64,000 bases of DNA from CAJGCS01 sp045589955 (GCA_045589955.1 JAZNQD010000009.1:185416-249415), one strand, 5' to 3'; counted from the first letter of the stretch, positions 1 through 10,680 are shown. Program-made: numbers and translations. The notes: generated by a model not told the origin, from the sequence alone.

Positions 1-773
1 GGTTCAATCTTATCTCTATCTTGATCGATTATAAAATCTTTGTTAGTTGTTTGTTCGAGGAATAATTGATTACCTGTATCAAATAAACTTTGTTGCCAAA
101 TTTCTGCTGTAATATTACTGAAATCACGGGCAGCTAAAACTGGACCGGTTACTGTTTCTGGACGATCTTCTGGTAAGGCAACTAAATTAGAAGTATCTAT
201 ATTGTCTAAGCTTGCATAGGCTAATGGCCAATCACCTTCTTCTTTACCATAGTGTAAATTTGGATCAACTAAATCAGCGGTATTCATATTAGAAGTATCG
301 GCATACGCTAAGTTACCATTATCTCCACGACCACGACCAGTTGCTAAAGTACTAGTAAGCACATTGCTCATATCTGCTAGGGCTAATTTACTAACTTCTT
401 CTTCTAGTAAATCAACATTAACCATACCATATGCGCTTAAGGTATTAACTATATCACTTCTTGCTTCAGCGTCATCAGTTTCTTCTATATTTGATAAGTC
501 TGCATAAGCTAAATTTTTATCATCTACGGTATTACGATTTTCAGCTAAAACTTTTGTAGTAATATTTCGCATGTCTGCACGACACATCGGAATACCACCC
601 ATGGTTACGCCATTATGTAGACGTAATGTTACATTTCCATCGATACCTAATGTACCAGCTTCTTCATAGCCTAAATCTGCAACTAATTCTCCAAGTACAC
701 CAGTAAAGTTTAAGTTTGCTGTTGTATCACCTTTTCTTAATGCGACCGCTGTTGTTTCAATATAAGATGCCAT
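1..773 (-). CDS. Tail fibre protein, N-terminal part (runs off the window)
   Basis: The frame is open from the ATG at 773 to the left edge without a stop, giving 257 residues, so the gene is partial. The first 60 residues read like the Mtd-type N-terminal domain that starts many phage fibres: a short beta segment ending in LRLHNGVTMGGIPM. After it comes a spaced repeat built on LAYADxSN, seen five times (LAYADLSNI, LALADMSNV, LAYADTSNM, LAYASLDNI, LAARDFSNI) about 25-50 residues apart. Such repeats are common in trimeric fibres of gut phages. It is the last gene of the leftward tail unit and probably binds the host surface. Confidence 0.75.
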   Translation of the reverse strand, partial: MASYIETTAVALRKGDTTANLNFTGVLGELVADLGYEEAGTLGIDGNVTLRLHNGVTMGGIPMCRADMRNITTKVLAENRNTVDDKNLAYADLSNIEETDDAEARSDIVNTLSAYGMVNVDLLEEEVSKLALADMSNVLTSTLATGRGRGDNGNLAYADTSNMNTADLVDPNLHYGKEEGDWPLAYASLDNIDTSNLVALPEDRPETVTGPVLAARDFSNITAEIWQQSLFDTGNQLFLEQTTNKDFIIDQDRDKIE

Positions 774-787
774 AGTATTGTTATTCC

Positions 788-3073
788 TTAAAAGTCAATT
801 CTTACTGAGCATTCAACTAATTTATTTGCACTCGGATGTTTATCGATAATTTTACCTAAACATTTTCCATATTCAACGGTAGAAGCACATCCTTTTTTAA
901 CTTTAGATAAATAAATCTTATCACCAAATCTCGGCATACAGTTACCGTCCATTAATACTGGAACACGTCCAACCAATGCAACAGGCAAATGTAAATCTGA
1001 TTTTTTTTCGCCCAATTGATAACCAGGTGCTGTTGATATAATACCATTACATTCAGTTGTGGCGATAGCAATTTCTTTTTCACCTTTACCGATTGTAATT
1101 AATGTACCTGGCTCATAAAATTGGTCTGCTTCATAAAATTCTGCCAAGTCAGCCCACCATGCTCTAAACGCTGTACCATAGAAAGATATATTCGCATCAT
1201 TTACATATGGATTCGCAGTAGTACTATCATATGGAGCTTTTGCACCTTTACCTAATACTGTTTTGTCAAAACGAACATATGATTCAACATTAATTGGATT
1301 AGCTAAACTACTACCTGTTTGGTTTTTATTTGTAGGTAAAGATGTTTGTAAATAGTTATCTTTTAATGTTTTTGGTGTAATTGCAGTTTGTTCACTAGAA
1401 TTTATATTAGTTAAAACTTCTTTTACTTCGAAGTCTGTTGCGTATCTAGTTGTACCATATGTAACATTACTTGCTTCGTTACGTAAGTCTAAGGCTAATC
1501 TAATTGAATTTGTACCTGTACACCAACCTAAAAATGAATCAGTTTGTGTTAATGTAATTTTACCTGCGTTTGCTGCAGAATCACAATAAATTGGTTGGTT
1601 TAACCATTCAGCAGGGAAATTCCATTGGAAAGAAGTTTGTTGTATTGCATTTACAATAAAACGTGCCCCTGAACCATATCTAGGTAATTGTGAACGAGGA
1701 TCATATACACCTGGTAAAATAATCGTATTACCTTCGATAGCAATACTACCGACACTTGGACCAACGAAAGCAAAACTTTGAATTGTACCTAATTCATTTA
1801 CACCTGTTACTTGAATTTTAAAGTTTAAACCATCAGATGCTAAGATTAATATTTCATCATAAACAGCATAATCTACACCGCCAGTTGCTAATTCAAGAGT
1901 ATATTGATATGAAGGAGCTTTATTTGTAATTTCACCTGAAAATACGATACTGTTTCCTACTCTAATACCGATTGGCATTTTAGCATTATGACCTTTTGCA
2001 TCATATGCCGTACTACCTTCTGCTAATTCATACAATAATGTTTGAGGATTCCAGTAGATGAAAGCATAGTTACCGACATTAGAAGCAAATTGAGATGCAT
2101 CAGCTAAAATAAAGTTATCTGATGGTTGGAAAAATGCCCAATCAGGATCGTAAATATTCTCAGAGGTTAATGTTCTTGGAACCGCCAAAGCTGGAATACC
2201 TGTACCATACAAGCTATCTACTACATAACAGTTATATGGACGTTTTTTAGGGTCACTTGGATAAACTAAAAGTGATTCATTCGGTACTTCTGGAATACTT
2301 GATACGTCTTCGTTTACTACATCGATATTAGATACAACACCTAAGTTACTTAAAATTGTATTGAAGTATAATTTAATACTGTTACCGACACGGCTTACAG
2401 ATGTTGCATATTTAGTAATAACATTTGGTAAAGTGGCTACACCGAAAAGAATATCTGATGTATTGTTATTTGGATCTTTAACGTATAAACCAATAGCACC
2501 AATATTCCATTTCTCTTTACCATCATCAGCGATTGCACCTAAACCTTCAGGAGGTAATGTAACGATATATTGTAAACCACCAGAAGCTGTATTAAAGCGC
2601 CATTTTAAAATTTGATTAATATATGGATTTCCGTCACTATCTACAGTCCAACGAGCGCCACGCGTACCAGCAGAAAATACTACTTCACCTGCTTGTAAAA
2701 AGTCATTATCTGACCAGTTTATAATTGGAGTTGCAGGATCAGATACGATTTGGTTAATGATTTTAATACCACTGAAATATAATTTAATACCGCCACGTGT
2801 AACATCTGATAATGCAGCCAAACCAGCAGTTGTAATTATTAAGCTATAGTTTGGATCTGGTTCAATAACTTTCCAGTTAACACCATTAAATTGTTCAAGT
2901 TCCCAACCGTTTGCGTCACTTCCGATTGCACAGAATAAACCCGGTTTTAATCTACCGGTGTTTAATACAAAGAATTGGTCTCTACTAATCGGTTCACCTT
3001 CACCGTGTCTTCTAGAAAAGAACAACTCGGCTGCAATATCATATTGTACAAGTTGATTACGAGATACTAACAT
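788..3073 (-). CDS. Tail fibre or baseplate-attached structural protein
   Basis: This 761-residue protein has no signal peptide or membrane segment. The last 120 residues, starting ADLAEFYEADQFYEPGTLI, match a C-terminal domain found at the end of many T4-like virion proteins, with the DLAExYEAD...YEPGT signature followed by a small beta domain. The middle is rich in beta-forming and Asn/Gly residues, as in fibres. It lies 15 bases from the fibre gene on its left and the same distance from the baseplate gene on its right, so a fibre or fibre-anchor role is likely. The exact homologue is uncertain. Confidence 0.6.
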   Translation of the reverse strand: MLVSRNQLVQYDIAAELFFSRRHGEGEPISRDQFFVLNTGRLKPGLFCAIGSDANGWELEQFNGVNWKVIEPDPNYSLIITTAGLAALSDVTRGGIKLYFSGIKIINQIVSDPATPIINWSDNDFLQAGEVVFSAGTRGARWTVDSDGNPYINQILKWRFNTASGGLQYIVTLPPEGLGAIADDGKEKWNIGAIGLYVKDPNNNTSDILFGVATLPNVITKYATSVSRVGNSIKLYFNTILSNLGVVSNIDVVNEDVSSIPEVPNESLLVYPSDPKKRPYNCYVVDSLYGTGIPALAVPRTLTSENIYDPDWAFFQPSDNFILADASQFASNVGNYAFIYWNPQTLLYELAEGSTAYDAKGHNAKMPIGIRVGNSIVFSGEITNKAPSYQYTLELATGGVDYAVYDEILILASDGLNFKIQVTGVNELGTIQSFAFVGPSVGSIAIEGNTIILPGVYDPRSQLPRYGSGARFIVNAIQQTSFQWNFPAEWLNQPIYCDSAANAGKITLTQTDSFLGWCTGTNSIRLALDLRNEASNVTYGTTRYATDFEVKEVLTNINSSEQTAITPKTLKDNYLQTSLPTNKNQTGSSLANPINVESYVRFDKTVLGKGAKAPYDSTTANPYVNDANISFYGTAFRAWWADLAEFYEADQFYEPGTLITIGKGEKEIAIATTECNGIISTAPGYQLGEKKSDLHLPVALVGRVPVLMDGNCMPRFGDKIYLSKVKKGCASTVEYGKCLGKIIDKHPSANKLVECSVRIDF

Positions 3074-3088
3074 ATTTTAATAAAATCC

Positions 3089-5131
3089 TTACTCGGGAAC
3101 TGGAATAAATGCTTTAATTGTTGGATTATTTGTAAATGCATATTCAATACTGTGATAGGTTGGGGTAGTCATAAGACCGAACGATGGTTTTTGTCCTTCT
3201 TCCCAAGCTTTATCTGCACCAAAGGTATATACATCAATAACATTATGTATATATAGAACTGTGGAAGCAATGTCATAAAATGTTTTTTTGAATTCGTTCA
3301 TAAAGGTATCGTACTCTACTCCAGGTGGCACTTCTACAGCTACATTTACGTGGTTAGTCGGATACCAATTTGTAGGTCTATCCCATTCAAACCATTCTAC
3401 CCATTCACCTTTAATTTCTTCATATACATAGCCATAATCATAGAAATCAGATGCTTTTTCAGTTTCTACTGAACCATAATCTACAGTTGGTAAGTTTGGT
3501 CCTACCATAGGTTTTACTAAGTATCTATTTGTACGAATTGGGTGCATTTCTAATACTGATTCACCCTTTTCGTTTATTACCATTACAGGGCGTTCGTTTT
3601 TAACAACCGGTACAATATATGTTTGTTTACCAACTGTTACTGTACCTCTTGGCATATCTTCTAAAATGCCTTCACTACGAGGCATGTTCGTTAATGAATC
3701 GATTGCGTTTGCTAGTGTACCTACATCACCATAATCTTTTTTAGGAAAACGATATTCACGATGATATTTTGCTCCTAATTCTTCGGCAGTTCTGAATGTT
3801 ACATAACGCTGTACTGGATCTTTTGCTGAACTAGAATCTACAATTGGTGTAAAGAGCTGTTCAAGACTTATAATACGAGAATTTTTAGAAGTAACGTTAT
3901 AGAAATTATATGATGTTTCTGTACCAACGATTTTATAGAAGTTTGTTAATTCTTCTAATAAAGCATGTTTTTCTTCTATGGTCATGTTACGAATATTTAA
4001 TCGTATACCCATAAATTCAATAAGATTATTAATGTTTTGAGAGTCTACAAAATTAATACTTCTAATGTTTTTTAAACGCTGAATACTATCATAAGTTTCA
4101 TTAAGTAAAACTTTTTGAAATACACCTAAAATTTCTGGAAATAATTTTTGGCTTAAATCGAATTGAGCTGCATATTTAGTAATTGATTTTACTTCTGGTA
4201 CTACAAGATAATATTCATTGTTTTCAAAAGTACCTTCTCTTGAAAATGGAGATATTTCTACACACTTTACATAATGTGTTTCGTAATCATCATCAATAAT
4301 CATTATACAGCCGTCACCATTTTCTTCATGAATAAAGAAACCTGGACGAACATCATCGATACTAAGTCTAACGATATGTAAATTAAAACCAGCTATTACA
4401 TCATATAAAACCGGTACTTTAATATTATAATTATCAACTGGACCATATGAAAAGTATCCTGGTTCTTCGGCAAATAAACAACAAGAAACATCATCTGGTA
4501 AACGATAATATTCTATGACGTCTATTCCGGGTCTAATATCAAAGTTAAATGTTAATCTTGGCTCAATATATGTCATTGTATCGTGAGGCATTAATTGGCC
4601 ATTTTTGAAAAACATATATCTTTGTGGGTCATAGCCTTGTAAATCTATTGTACGATTCTTTTCATTCCAAAAATCGTTTTCATCTGCTCTTCCACAATAA
4701 TATAACTCATCAGAAGTAAATATTATAATCTTAGTTGAAAATTTTGTAGCAGCGTGTGAAAAGATAGTAAGTGTATTATCGTCTGTTATTTCATATTCTT
4801 TAGGTAATAATTTATAGCCATCAACAAATACCATTATATTAGAGTTAATTAAATCTGTTAATGTTTTACCCGAGCGGTCTTTACCTGATATTATAGTTTT
4901 ACCTGTTACGATATTAGCGGTGTATTCATATGTGATTGAATTACTATTATATACATATAAACACAAAGAATTATTTACTGGCTCTCGTACGGTAATAAAA
5001 TTGTCTATAATAGAGTACATTGTTTTTGGTACCATTTGACCACCATTAAATAATAGAGTGGCCATTCCAACTTTTTGTATAGAGAGTTGGTCTTTTAAAT
5101 AAATCTTATTAATATCGTTTGTATTTGTCAT
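3089..5131 (-). CDS. Baseplate wedge protein, tail protein I-like
   Basis: This 680-residue protein follows the gp6-like gene directly, 5 bases apart. The first third looks like beta-rich virion domains. The stretch around residues 330-420 (LFPEILGVFQKVLLNETYDSIQRL, then a helical NNLIEFMGIRLNIR region and a TETSYNFYNV motif) resembles the phage tail protein I family, which joins the baseplate to fibres. Its place between gp6-like and fibre genes fits this. The name rests on pattern and position rather than on a decisive motif. Confidence 0.55.
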   Translation of the reverse strand: MTNTNDINKIYLKDQLSIQKVGMATLLFNGGQMVPKTMYSIIDNFITVREPVNNSLCLYVYNSNSITYEYTANIVTGKTIISGKDRSGKTLTDLINSNIMVFVDGYKLLPKEYEITDDNTLTIFSHAATKFSTKIIIFTSDELYYCGRADENDFWNEKNRTIDLQGYDPQRYMFFKNGQLMPHDTMTYIEPRLTFNFDIRPGIDVIEYYRLPDDVSCCLFAEEPGYFSYGPVDNYNIKVPVLYDVIAGFNLHIVRLSIDDVRPGFFIHEENGDGCIMIIDDDYETHYVKCVEISPFSREGTFENNEYYLVVPEVKSITKYAAQFDLSQKLFPEILGVFQKVLLNETYDSIQRLKNIRSINFVDSQNINNLIEFMGIRLNIRNMTIEEKHALLEELTNFYKIVGTETSYNFYNVTSKNSRIISLEQLFTPIVDSSSAKDPVQRYVTFRTAEELGAKYHREYRFPKKDYGDVGTLANAIDSLTNMPRSEGILEDMPRGTVTVGKQTYIVPVVKNERPVMVINEKGESVLEMHPIRTNRYLVKPMVGPNLPTVDYGSVETEKASDFYDYGYVYEEIKGEWVEWFEWDRPTNWYPTNHVNVAVEVPPGVEYDTFMNEFKKTFYDIASTVLYIHNVIDVYTFGADKAWEEGQKPSFGLMTTPTYHSIEYAFTNNPTIKAFIPVPE

Positions 5132-5136
5132 TATTC

Positions 5137-8100
5137 TTACTTAAAGTTTTGAATTACTTCGGTTATTTCTACACTAGATAATATTAATAGACCGTTTTTA
5201 TTTACTTCAACGTTATCTAGTGGCGATAATACTCTACACCATTTTACATTTGGTGTATTCATAACAGCAGTATAAATATCAGAAAGCTTTAAACCTTTAC
5301 CAATATAATCTGGGGTTATTTCGAATAATTTTTGAACATTGTTTTTGATATTTTGTAAAATTAAACCACTTGTCATAGTTGCAGTTTGTGATAATTCTGC
5401 TTCTATACGGATACTGACTTGTGTAATTTCAGGTTGTTTAAATTCTAAGAATGTTGTGAAGTGATTATAAGCATTAATAATTGGTTGATCTAAATTATTA
5501 ATACTTTTTGTATCTATTCTGTTTCCAGTAAATGTAGCATCTACTTGTAAGTTATTTGTTGATGAAATAAAGATTGTACCACCTTTACCTGGATTTATAC
5601 CGTTACCAGAAGTAGGTGTAGATATTAGGGTTATTTTTAAACCTGTACCTGTTGAACCTTCAGCGGGAACTAACAATGTTGTATCAAATTCACCTTCGTA
5701 TTTTTCACCATAACTAATATCATTTAACCAAACAAGTTGTCTTACACTACCTGTTCCGCTTACTTCTGCTACTCTTAGTTTTAATTGGTTATTTGTTCCA
5801 TTTACAACAACTATATCGTTTCTACGATAACCTTGACCACCTTTTTCATCATCAATTTGACCACTTCCGTTTAAATCTAAAGAAGCTTTATATACAGGTG
5901 TTTCATCTAAAGAAGCAGGACCGTTTAAAGTAACGTATTCTGTACCTGATAATACACTACTACCGTTCACTTTGAAATCAAATACACCATTGTCAATATT
6001 TACGATATCAACAGTAAATGGAATAACGGTATCATCTTTTCTAAATATGTATGCCAAAGTATTTCCATCTCTATATCCATTTGCAGCTGTTACACCTTCC
6101 AATTGAATATTATAGCCATACATTGGATAGATGTTTGTGTTTAATAAATCTTCTGTTAAATAACCTTCTTCTGTACCCCCTGGACCAGGACTACCAGCAA
6201 CAGGAAAACGAATTTCAAAAATACCGTTTCTGTCGTAATATAATACAGAAGCATCATCTTCGTATAACATTTTGATTTTGTTAAAGGTTACAAAATGTTC
6301 GCCTACAGTATTATTATCATCAACTGAATAAAATTCGATTACATAATATTTATATCTATTATATTCTGGTTGACCTGAAATATCAGCAGTGCCTTTAAAA
6401 CAATTCGTTGGCATCCAATCTGACCAGTTTTCGTTTTCATTACCGTAAGGATTATTTATAAATGTTCTATCGATTACTCTATCCCAGTTTTCACTATTTC
6501 TTAAGTTATCAATACTTGGCATAGGATCAATATTTGTACCAAACATTGCTATTGTGCCTGGGAACGTACCTCTCTCTGGATTAGCAGCTTGGAATTTAAT
6601 ACCTGCGATTGCTTTGGCTTCATTGTATTTAATAATTATCTGTACAGGTTGTAATAGTGATGGTTCCCACAGACTTTGATAATATAAGTTAGGGTCTTGG
6701 TCTGAACGAGCATTAATTAAAGGATGTGCTTGTGTAGGAGGCGGATTCATACCACGCTCATCGTTTGTAAAGATAAGTGTAGAATTTTCTTGTTCGATAA
6801 ATTCAAGATTTACAGTAAAGCCAGAACCTTGACCTGGGGTAGCATTATAAGCAGTAGCGAAAGGATTACCAGATTTTACAGACCAATCTTCAGTTGCTAA
6901 ATACTTTTGAAGCATAGCAGATTTTACACCACCTACTTCATTTATTTCTAAGATGTTTATGATTAATTCACTATTAGTATTTTTTACCAATAGAGTTTCA
7001 TTTGCTTTGTAGCCAGAACCAGATGAAGCAATGTAGTTTTTAGGAAGTCTAGCTAAATAACGTGTACCAATAGTATTTTTCCAATCTGGTAATAAACTAT
7101 CACGTGGGTCTTTATTGTTATTATTAATAAAGAGTTGACCTCTAGCACCAGTGTCTTGTACTAAGATTGAATTTTCTGTGTTAGTTAAGTTTTGAATACG
7201 GAATGAGAATGAACCCCAAAAACCACGTGTTGAATTAAGTAAGCCACCATAAACGTTTTTATCGCTGATACTACCGATTGTAAAGTATGGATAAGTTTGA
7301 AATGATTTAATGCCGGTATAGTAAACCATATTCATCATTAAAGAATCATATGCACCTACTTTATCTGCTTCTTCGTATTCACCCCATACTGCAGTTGTTA
7401 AATAACCGCATTTATTTTGTAACATTGCTTCATAGTCTTGTCGTCTAATTGCTCTATCACCAGAAGCGAATACGGCTGGAGAAGTATATTGTAAAGTTTC
7501 AAGGGTTTGTTTAGAAAATCCACCGTAAGCCGTAGTAGTTGTTGTTACTGTTACATTTAAATTATCAACGTTACCAGTAGTATCCATGAAAGATAAGATA
7601 GTCAATAATGAACCTACTTTACCAGATTCTGCGATATTTCCTTCTTCACCTTCGTTAGCCGCATATTGAATTTGAATGTTACTACCAGATAATGGCAAGT
7701 TACCTAATTGATTGTTACCAACTTTGATATAAGATCTACCATCTGGGTCTGTATGTAATAAACAAACATTCATTTGGCTTGCGTCATATACAGAGTTTTT
7801 GTCATAAGCTAAAAATGAATTTGAAACAATCCATTCTTCACCGTTTACTTTAACTGTTACATAATTATGATTACATTTAAAATCTGTACTGAAATAAAAT
7901 TTTTCATTTTCAATACCTGATGATACTTTATTTACAGTACGTATTTCACCTTGAACTAATACAATTTCAGTAACTGTTTCTACGTTAGCTGGACAAATAA
8001 TTGCGGTAGGATTGAAGAATTTTTTACCATCAATAATAAATTGTGTATGAGCAGGGATTGTAAGAGTGATACCAATGAAATTATTTTTTGTAAGATTAAC

Positions 8101-8379
8101 TAATACTTGTGAAGATACGTTACCGTGTAGTGTATTACCTAATGTATCAGCTAATTGATATACACCAGCTTCTGAAAAAGCACTATCAGTATAACAGTTT
8201 GCCATAGCCGAAACTAAACAATATTGTAACATAGATCCATAAGCTGACATTACATTTACTAAAGAAGTAGCTGTATCAGATGGATACATTGCCTGGAAAG
8301 CTGTACTTTCAGCATTCCATTGTTCAGTAATAGCTTTGGCTAAAGTTTCAACATCATATATAACGTTATCTAATTTCAT
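5137..8379 (-). CDS. Baseplate wedge protein gp6-like (baseplate J family)
   Basis: The protein has 1080 residues. The N-terminus (ITEQWNAESTAFQAMYPSD, then a helical stretch and a PAHTQFIIDGKKFFNP beta segment) and the C-terminus (ITQVSIRIEAELS, then a helical LILQNIKNNVQKLFEI segment and GKGLKLSDIYTAVMNTPNVKW) are typical of gp6/gpJ wedge proteins, which form the inner ring of the contractile baseplate. The middle is larger than in T4 gp6 (660 residues) and carries Gly/Asn-rich inserted beta domains. It starts 8 bases after the gp25-like gene, the usual gp25-gp6 order. Confidence 0.85.
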   Translation of the reverse strand: MKLDNVIYDVETLAKAITEQWNAESTAFQAMYPSDTATSLVNVMSAYGSMLQYCLVSAMANCYTDSAFSEAGVYQLADTLGNTLHGNVSSQVLVNLTKNNFIGITLTIPAHTQFIIDGKKFFNPTAIICPANVETVTEIVLVQGEIRTVNKVSSGIENEKFYFSTDFKCNHNYVTVKVNGEEWIVSNSFLAYDKNSVYDASQMNVCLLHTDPDGRSYIKVGNNQLGNLPLSGSNIQIQYAANEGEEGNIAESGKVGSLLTILSFMDTTGNVDNLNVTVTTTTTAYGGFSKQTLETLQYTSPAVFASGDRAIRRQDYEAMLQNKCGYLTTAVWGEYEEADKVGAYDSLMMNMVYYTGIKSFQTYPYFTIGSISDKNVYGGLLNSTRGFWGSFSFRIQNLTNTENSILVQDTGARGQLFINNNNKDPRDSLLPDWKNTIGTRYLARLPKNYIASSGSGYKANETLLVKNTNSELIINILEINEVGGVKSAMLQKYLATEDWSVKSGNPFATAYNATPGQGSGFTVNLEFIEQENSTLIFTNDERGMNPPPTQAHPLINARSDQDPNLYYQSLWEPSLLQPVQIIIKYNEAKAIAGIKFQAANPERGTFPGTIAMFGTNIDPMPSIDNLRNSENWDRVIDRTFINNPYGNENENWSDWMPTNCFKGTADISGQPEYNRYKYYVIEFYSVDDNNTVGEHFVTFNKIKMLYEDDASVLYYDRNGIFEIRFPVAGSPGPGGTEEGYLTEDLLNTNIYPMYGYNIQLEGVTAANGYRDGNTLAYIFRKDDTVIPFTVDIVNIDNGVFDFKVNGSSVLSGTEYVTLNGPASLDETPVYKASLDLNGSGQIDDEKGGQGYRRNDIVVVNGTNNQLKLRVAEVSGTGSVRQLVWLNDISYGEKYEGEFDTTLLVPAEGSTGTGLKITLISTPTSGNGINPGKGGTIFISSTNNLQVDATFTGNRIDTKSINNLDQPIINAYNHFTTFLEFKQPEITQVSIRIEAELSQTATMTSGLILQNIKNNVQKLFEITPDYIGKGLKLSDIYTAVMNTPNVKWCRVLSPLDNVEVNKNGLLILSSVEITEVIQNFK

Positions 8380-8387
8380 GGTAATTT

Positions 8388-8762
8388 TTACTCATTTGTA
8401 ATAGTAGATTGAACAGTACTTGTTGTTCCACCTAAAGAAGGTACAGAAAACGAACAAGTAACTAGGTATTGATTATTATTTTTCTTTTCGATAACAATAT
8501 CAGAAGGGTTTAAACTTACTCTTGGTTCCCAGTCTGTAATATCCATATATAAAAACATCTTAACATCTGCTGGGTCTAAGTTATTTTCAAACAAAAGAGT
8601 TTTTAAAATTGTACCATATTGTCTGTTAAAAGGTACATCACCTTTTCCTGTAGTAAAAAGGCGTTCTAGATTCTTTTTAATCGCATTTAAATCATATAAC
8701 ACACTATCATTTTCTGCTGGAGAAGCTCTAAAAGATGTGTCTAAATCTCTATATTTAACCAT
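8388..8762 (-). CDS. Baseplate wedge subunit gp25-like
   Basis: This 124-residue protein has the gp25/GPW_gp25 layout: an early LNAIKKNLERLFTTGKGDVPFN helix-turn segment followed by YGTILKTLLFE, then DWEPRVSL, where EPR is the conserved core loop. The family, despite its old lysozyme label, is the wedge protein contacting the sheath. It is followed by the gp6-like gene. A GTTCTA-type signal lies 46 bases upstream, so a new transcript may start here. Confidence 0.88.
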   Translation of the reverse strand: MVKYRDLDTSFRASPAENDSVLYDLNAIKKNLERLFTTGKGDVPFNRQYGTILKTLLFENNLDPADVKMFLYMDITDWEPRVSLNPSDIVIEKKNNNQYLVTCSFSVPSLGGTTSTVQSTITNE

Positions 8763-8807
8763 ATAAAAACAATATTATGAAAGGAAAACTAATATTTACT
8801 TTTTTAT

Positions 8808-8813
8808 TAGAAC
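8808..8813 (-). promoter_or_regulatory. GTTCTA promoter-like element before the gp25-like gene
   Basis: Minus-strand GTTCTA followed by an A/T-rich AATAAAAAAGTAAAT stretch lies 46 bases before the ATG at 8762, in the 89-base gap between two tail genes. It belongs to the recurring GTTCTA set listed in the findings. The promoter role is inferred. Confidence 0.4.
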
Positions 8814-8851
8814 TTATTATCATAAATACTAAAGGAAAATATTGAATTATA

Positions 8852-9532
8852 TTAACCTTCACCAGGTGCGGTTGGAGTAGGACCGCCAGGACCAGGACTA
8901 TATTTGTGAGTATGTGTACTTAAGTTTACACTTCCACCTTTAGCAGATACTTCGGCTTGAGATACAATGTTTCCTGTAACATTTAACTTACCTGTAATGG
9001 CCGTATCACCTTTAATATTAACGTTAGTAGCTGTAATATTAGCAGTTTGGCATTCAATATTTACAGTGCTAGCTACTTTAATGGTCATATTTTGAATTTT
9101 ATCTATATTTACATCGCCTAAAAAGAGCATTTGGAATAATTTTTTGACTTTATCTATACCAATGAATTGACCGTCTGCTCGATATATGCCATATGTATTC
9201 AAATAATCTTCTGTAATAGGTGTCTGAGGGGTTTTTTTGTATAAACAGCCTAAATATAATAAAGAATTAATATTGTTACCCACAGCCAAAATAAGTACCT
9301 TAGAACCAATCTCAGGAATTTTATGATCAAGGTCTCCGGTATCACTCATTCCCATGAAAGCTGTATCTACTCGTGCTGCCCATGGTAGTTGTTCGGTTGT
9401 AATAGTTGTAGGGTGTAATTTTTCAATACGAACTTTTACTCTATAATTAAAAGTAGGGTCATTATTATCTTCAACGGTACCAATGAAGAATGGATTAAAA
9501 AATTCCTTATCTACTTTTATATTAGCTCTCAT
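8852..9532 (-). CDS. Baseplate central spike protein gp5-like (OB domain plus beta-helix, no lysozyme)
   Basis: This is a 226-residue protein. Residues 10-105 form the OB-type domain of gp5/gpV spikes (FIGTVEDNNDPTFNYRVKVRI ... LPWAARV ... IPEIGSKVLILAVG). Residues 135-200 are short beta repeats with Val, Ile and Thr (TIKVASTVNIECQTANITA), as expected for the trimeric spike shaft. The end has HTHK followed by a Pro/Gly tail. HxH pairs bind a metal ion at the tip of such spikes. The T4 lysozyme domain is absent. It overlaps the hub gene by one base. Confidence 0.8.
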   Translation of the reverse strand: MRANIKVDKEFFNPFFIGTVEDNNDPTFNYRVKVRIEKLHPTTITTEQLPWAARVDTAFMGMSDTGDLDHKIPEIGSKVLILAVGNNINSLLYLGCLYKKTPQTPITEDYLNTYGIYRADGQFIGIDKVKKLFQMLFLGDVNIDKIQNMTIKVASTVNIECQTANITATNVNIKGDTAITGKLNVTGNIVSQAEVSAKGGSVNLSTHTHKYSPGPGGPTPTAPGEG

Positions 9533-10680
9533 TAATATGTCTCTCTCGTTTTGGCTTTACCATTTAAACCTTGCATAGCAATTTCAACCATAGCTGTTAT
9601 TGAACTTAATGACATAGAAATGTGTATAGCATCGATAATATAAGTTCCTGATAAAGCATAAACCTTATTTGAAGGATCTTGTGCGTCATAATATTCAAAG
9701 TTTACTATTTGTGCAAGTCTATATGGTTGGAAGAACTGACTTTCTAGAGTCATATATGAAGAATAAGTTGACATTATGCGTTTATTTTGCTTTAAAGCAT
9801 TGTAATAATTAGGATGTAAATTACCAACATCAAACGGATACCAATTTTGTCCTAATCCTTTTGCCAATTCTTTTGAAATATTGATTAAATTACTTTCTGC
9901 CACTACTTTTCTTGATGCAACTTCTTTCCATGAGTACGTTAATAAGTCAAAATATTCATCTACACCACCATAACCTTCATTTTTTAAGTTATTTGTACCT
10001 GCTTGTATTGAACCTTTAGCAGAAGTGTATCCAAATTGTTTTTGTGAAGGATTTGGTATAGGTGTTTGTACAAAAGTATAGATTTTTTCTTGTCTATTTC
10101 TAAATAAATCTGTTAAATTTTTATATAAAAGGCGTTTTTTACGGTCTAAACACCAAAACATAGCAGAAGTTTCATTAATATAACCACGTTGAGCCATATA
10201 ATTGAAAAATTGATAGATATTATTCTCACCTGCTACCCATAATTGTGAATCATTGGTAAAATCTATATCTGATTCTAAACCGTATGCTAAAGCAATGTGT
10301 CTAAATACTTCACTAGATAAGCCATAAGCGTTATGTTCGTTTGCATGGCTATATCCATCAAAGAAATCTATTACACCTTCAATAGAAACATTTACAAAGT
10401 GTTGATTTAATTCTAATTTTTTAACATTATAGATTCTAAACGTATATTCGTCGGCAATTCCCCATTTTTTTGATACAATAGAGAATTTAATTTTGGTACC
10501 GTCTACAACTGAACGATAATCAAACCAAGAAATAGGAATAGATACTTCTAACTCACAAGTTGGTATAGGTTTCATAATAGATTCAAATATATCTGCACGT
10601 ACAAAAACCACACCTTTTGCATCAAATATATTTAAGTCATCAATAAAGATATTTAAATCATATACTTCTTGTACTAACAT
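9532..10680 (-). CDS. Baseplate hub protein gp27-like
   Basis: This 382-residue protein lies upstream of the spike gene, the usual hub-spike order. The N-terminal half has the alternating strands of the gp27/gpD hub fold (IPTCELEVSIPISWFDY, GTKIKFSIVS, EYTFRIYNVKKLEL). A central YGLESDIDFTND...NIYQFFNYMAQRGYI region is typical of gpD-like domain arrangements. The hub trimer connects the tail tube to the spike. The assignment is by pattern and position, and sequence divergence is high. Confidence 0.7.
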   Translation of the reverse strand: MLVQEVYDLNIFIDDLNIFDAKGVVFVRADIFESIMKPIPTCELEVSIPISWFDYRSVVDGTKIKFSIVSKKWGIADEYTFRIYNVKKLELNQHFVNVSIEGVIDFFDGYSHANEHNAYGLSSEVFRHIALAYGLESDIDFTNDSQLWVAGENNIYQFFNYMAQRGYINETSAMFWCLDRKKRLLYKNLTDLFRNRQEKIYTFVQTPIPNPSQKQFGYTSAKGSIQAGTNNLKNEGYGGVDEYFDLLTYSWKEVASRKVVAESNLINISKELAKGLGQNWYPFDVGNLHPNYYNALKQNKRIMSTYSSYMTLESQFFQPYRLAQIVNFEYYDAQDPSNKVYALSGTYIIDAIHISMSLSSITAMVEIAMQGLNGKAKTRETY

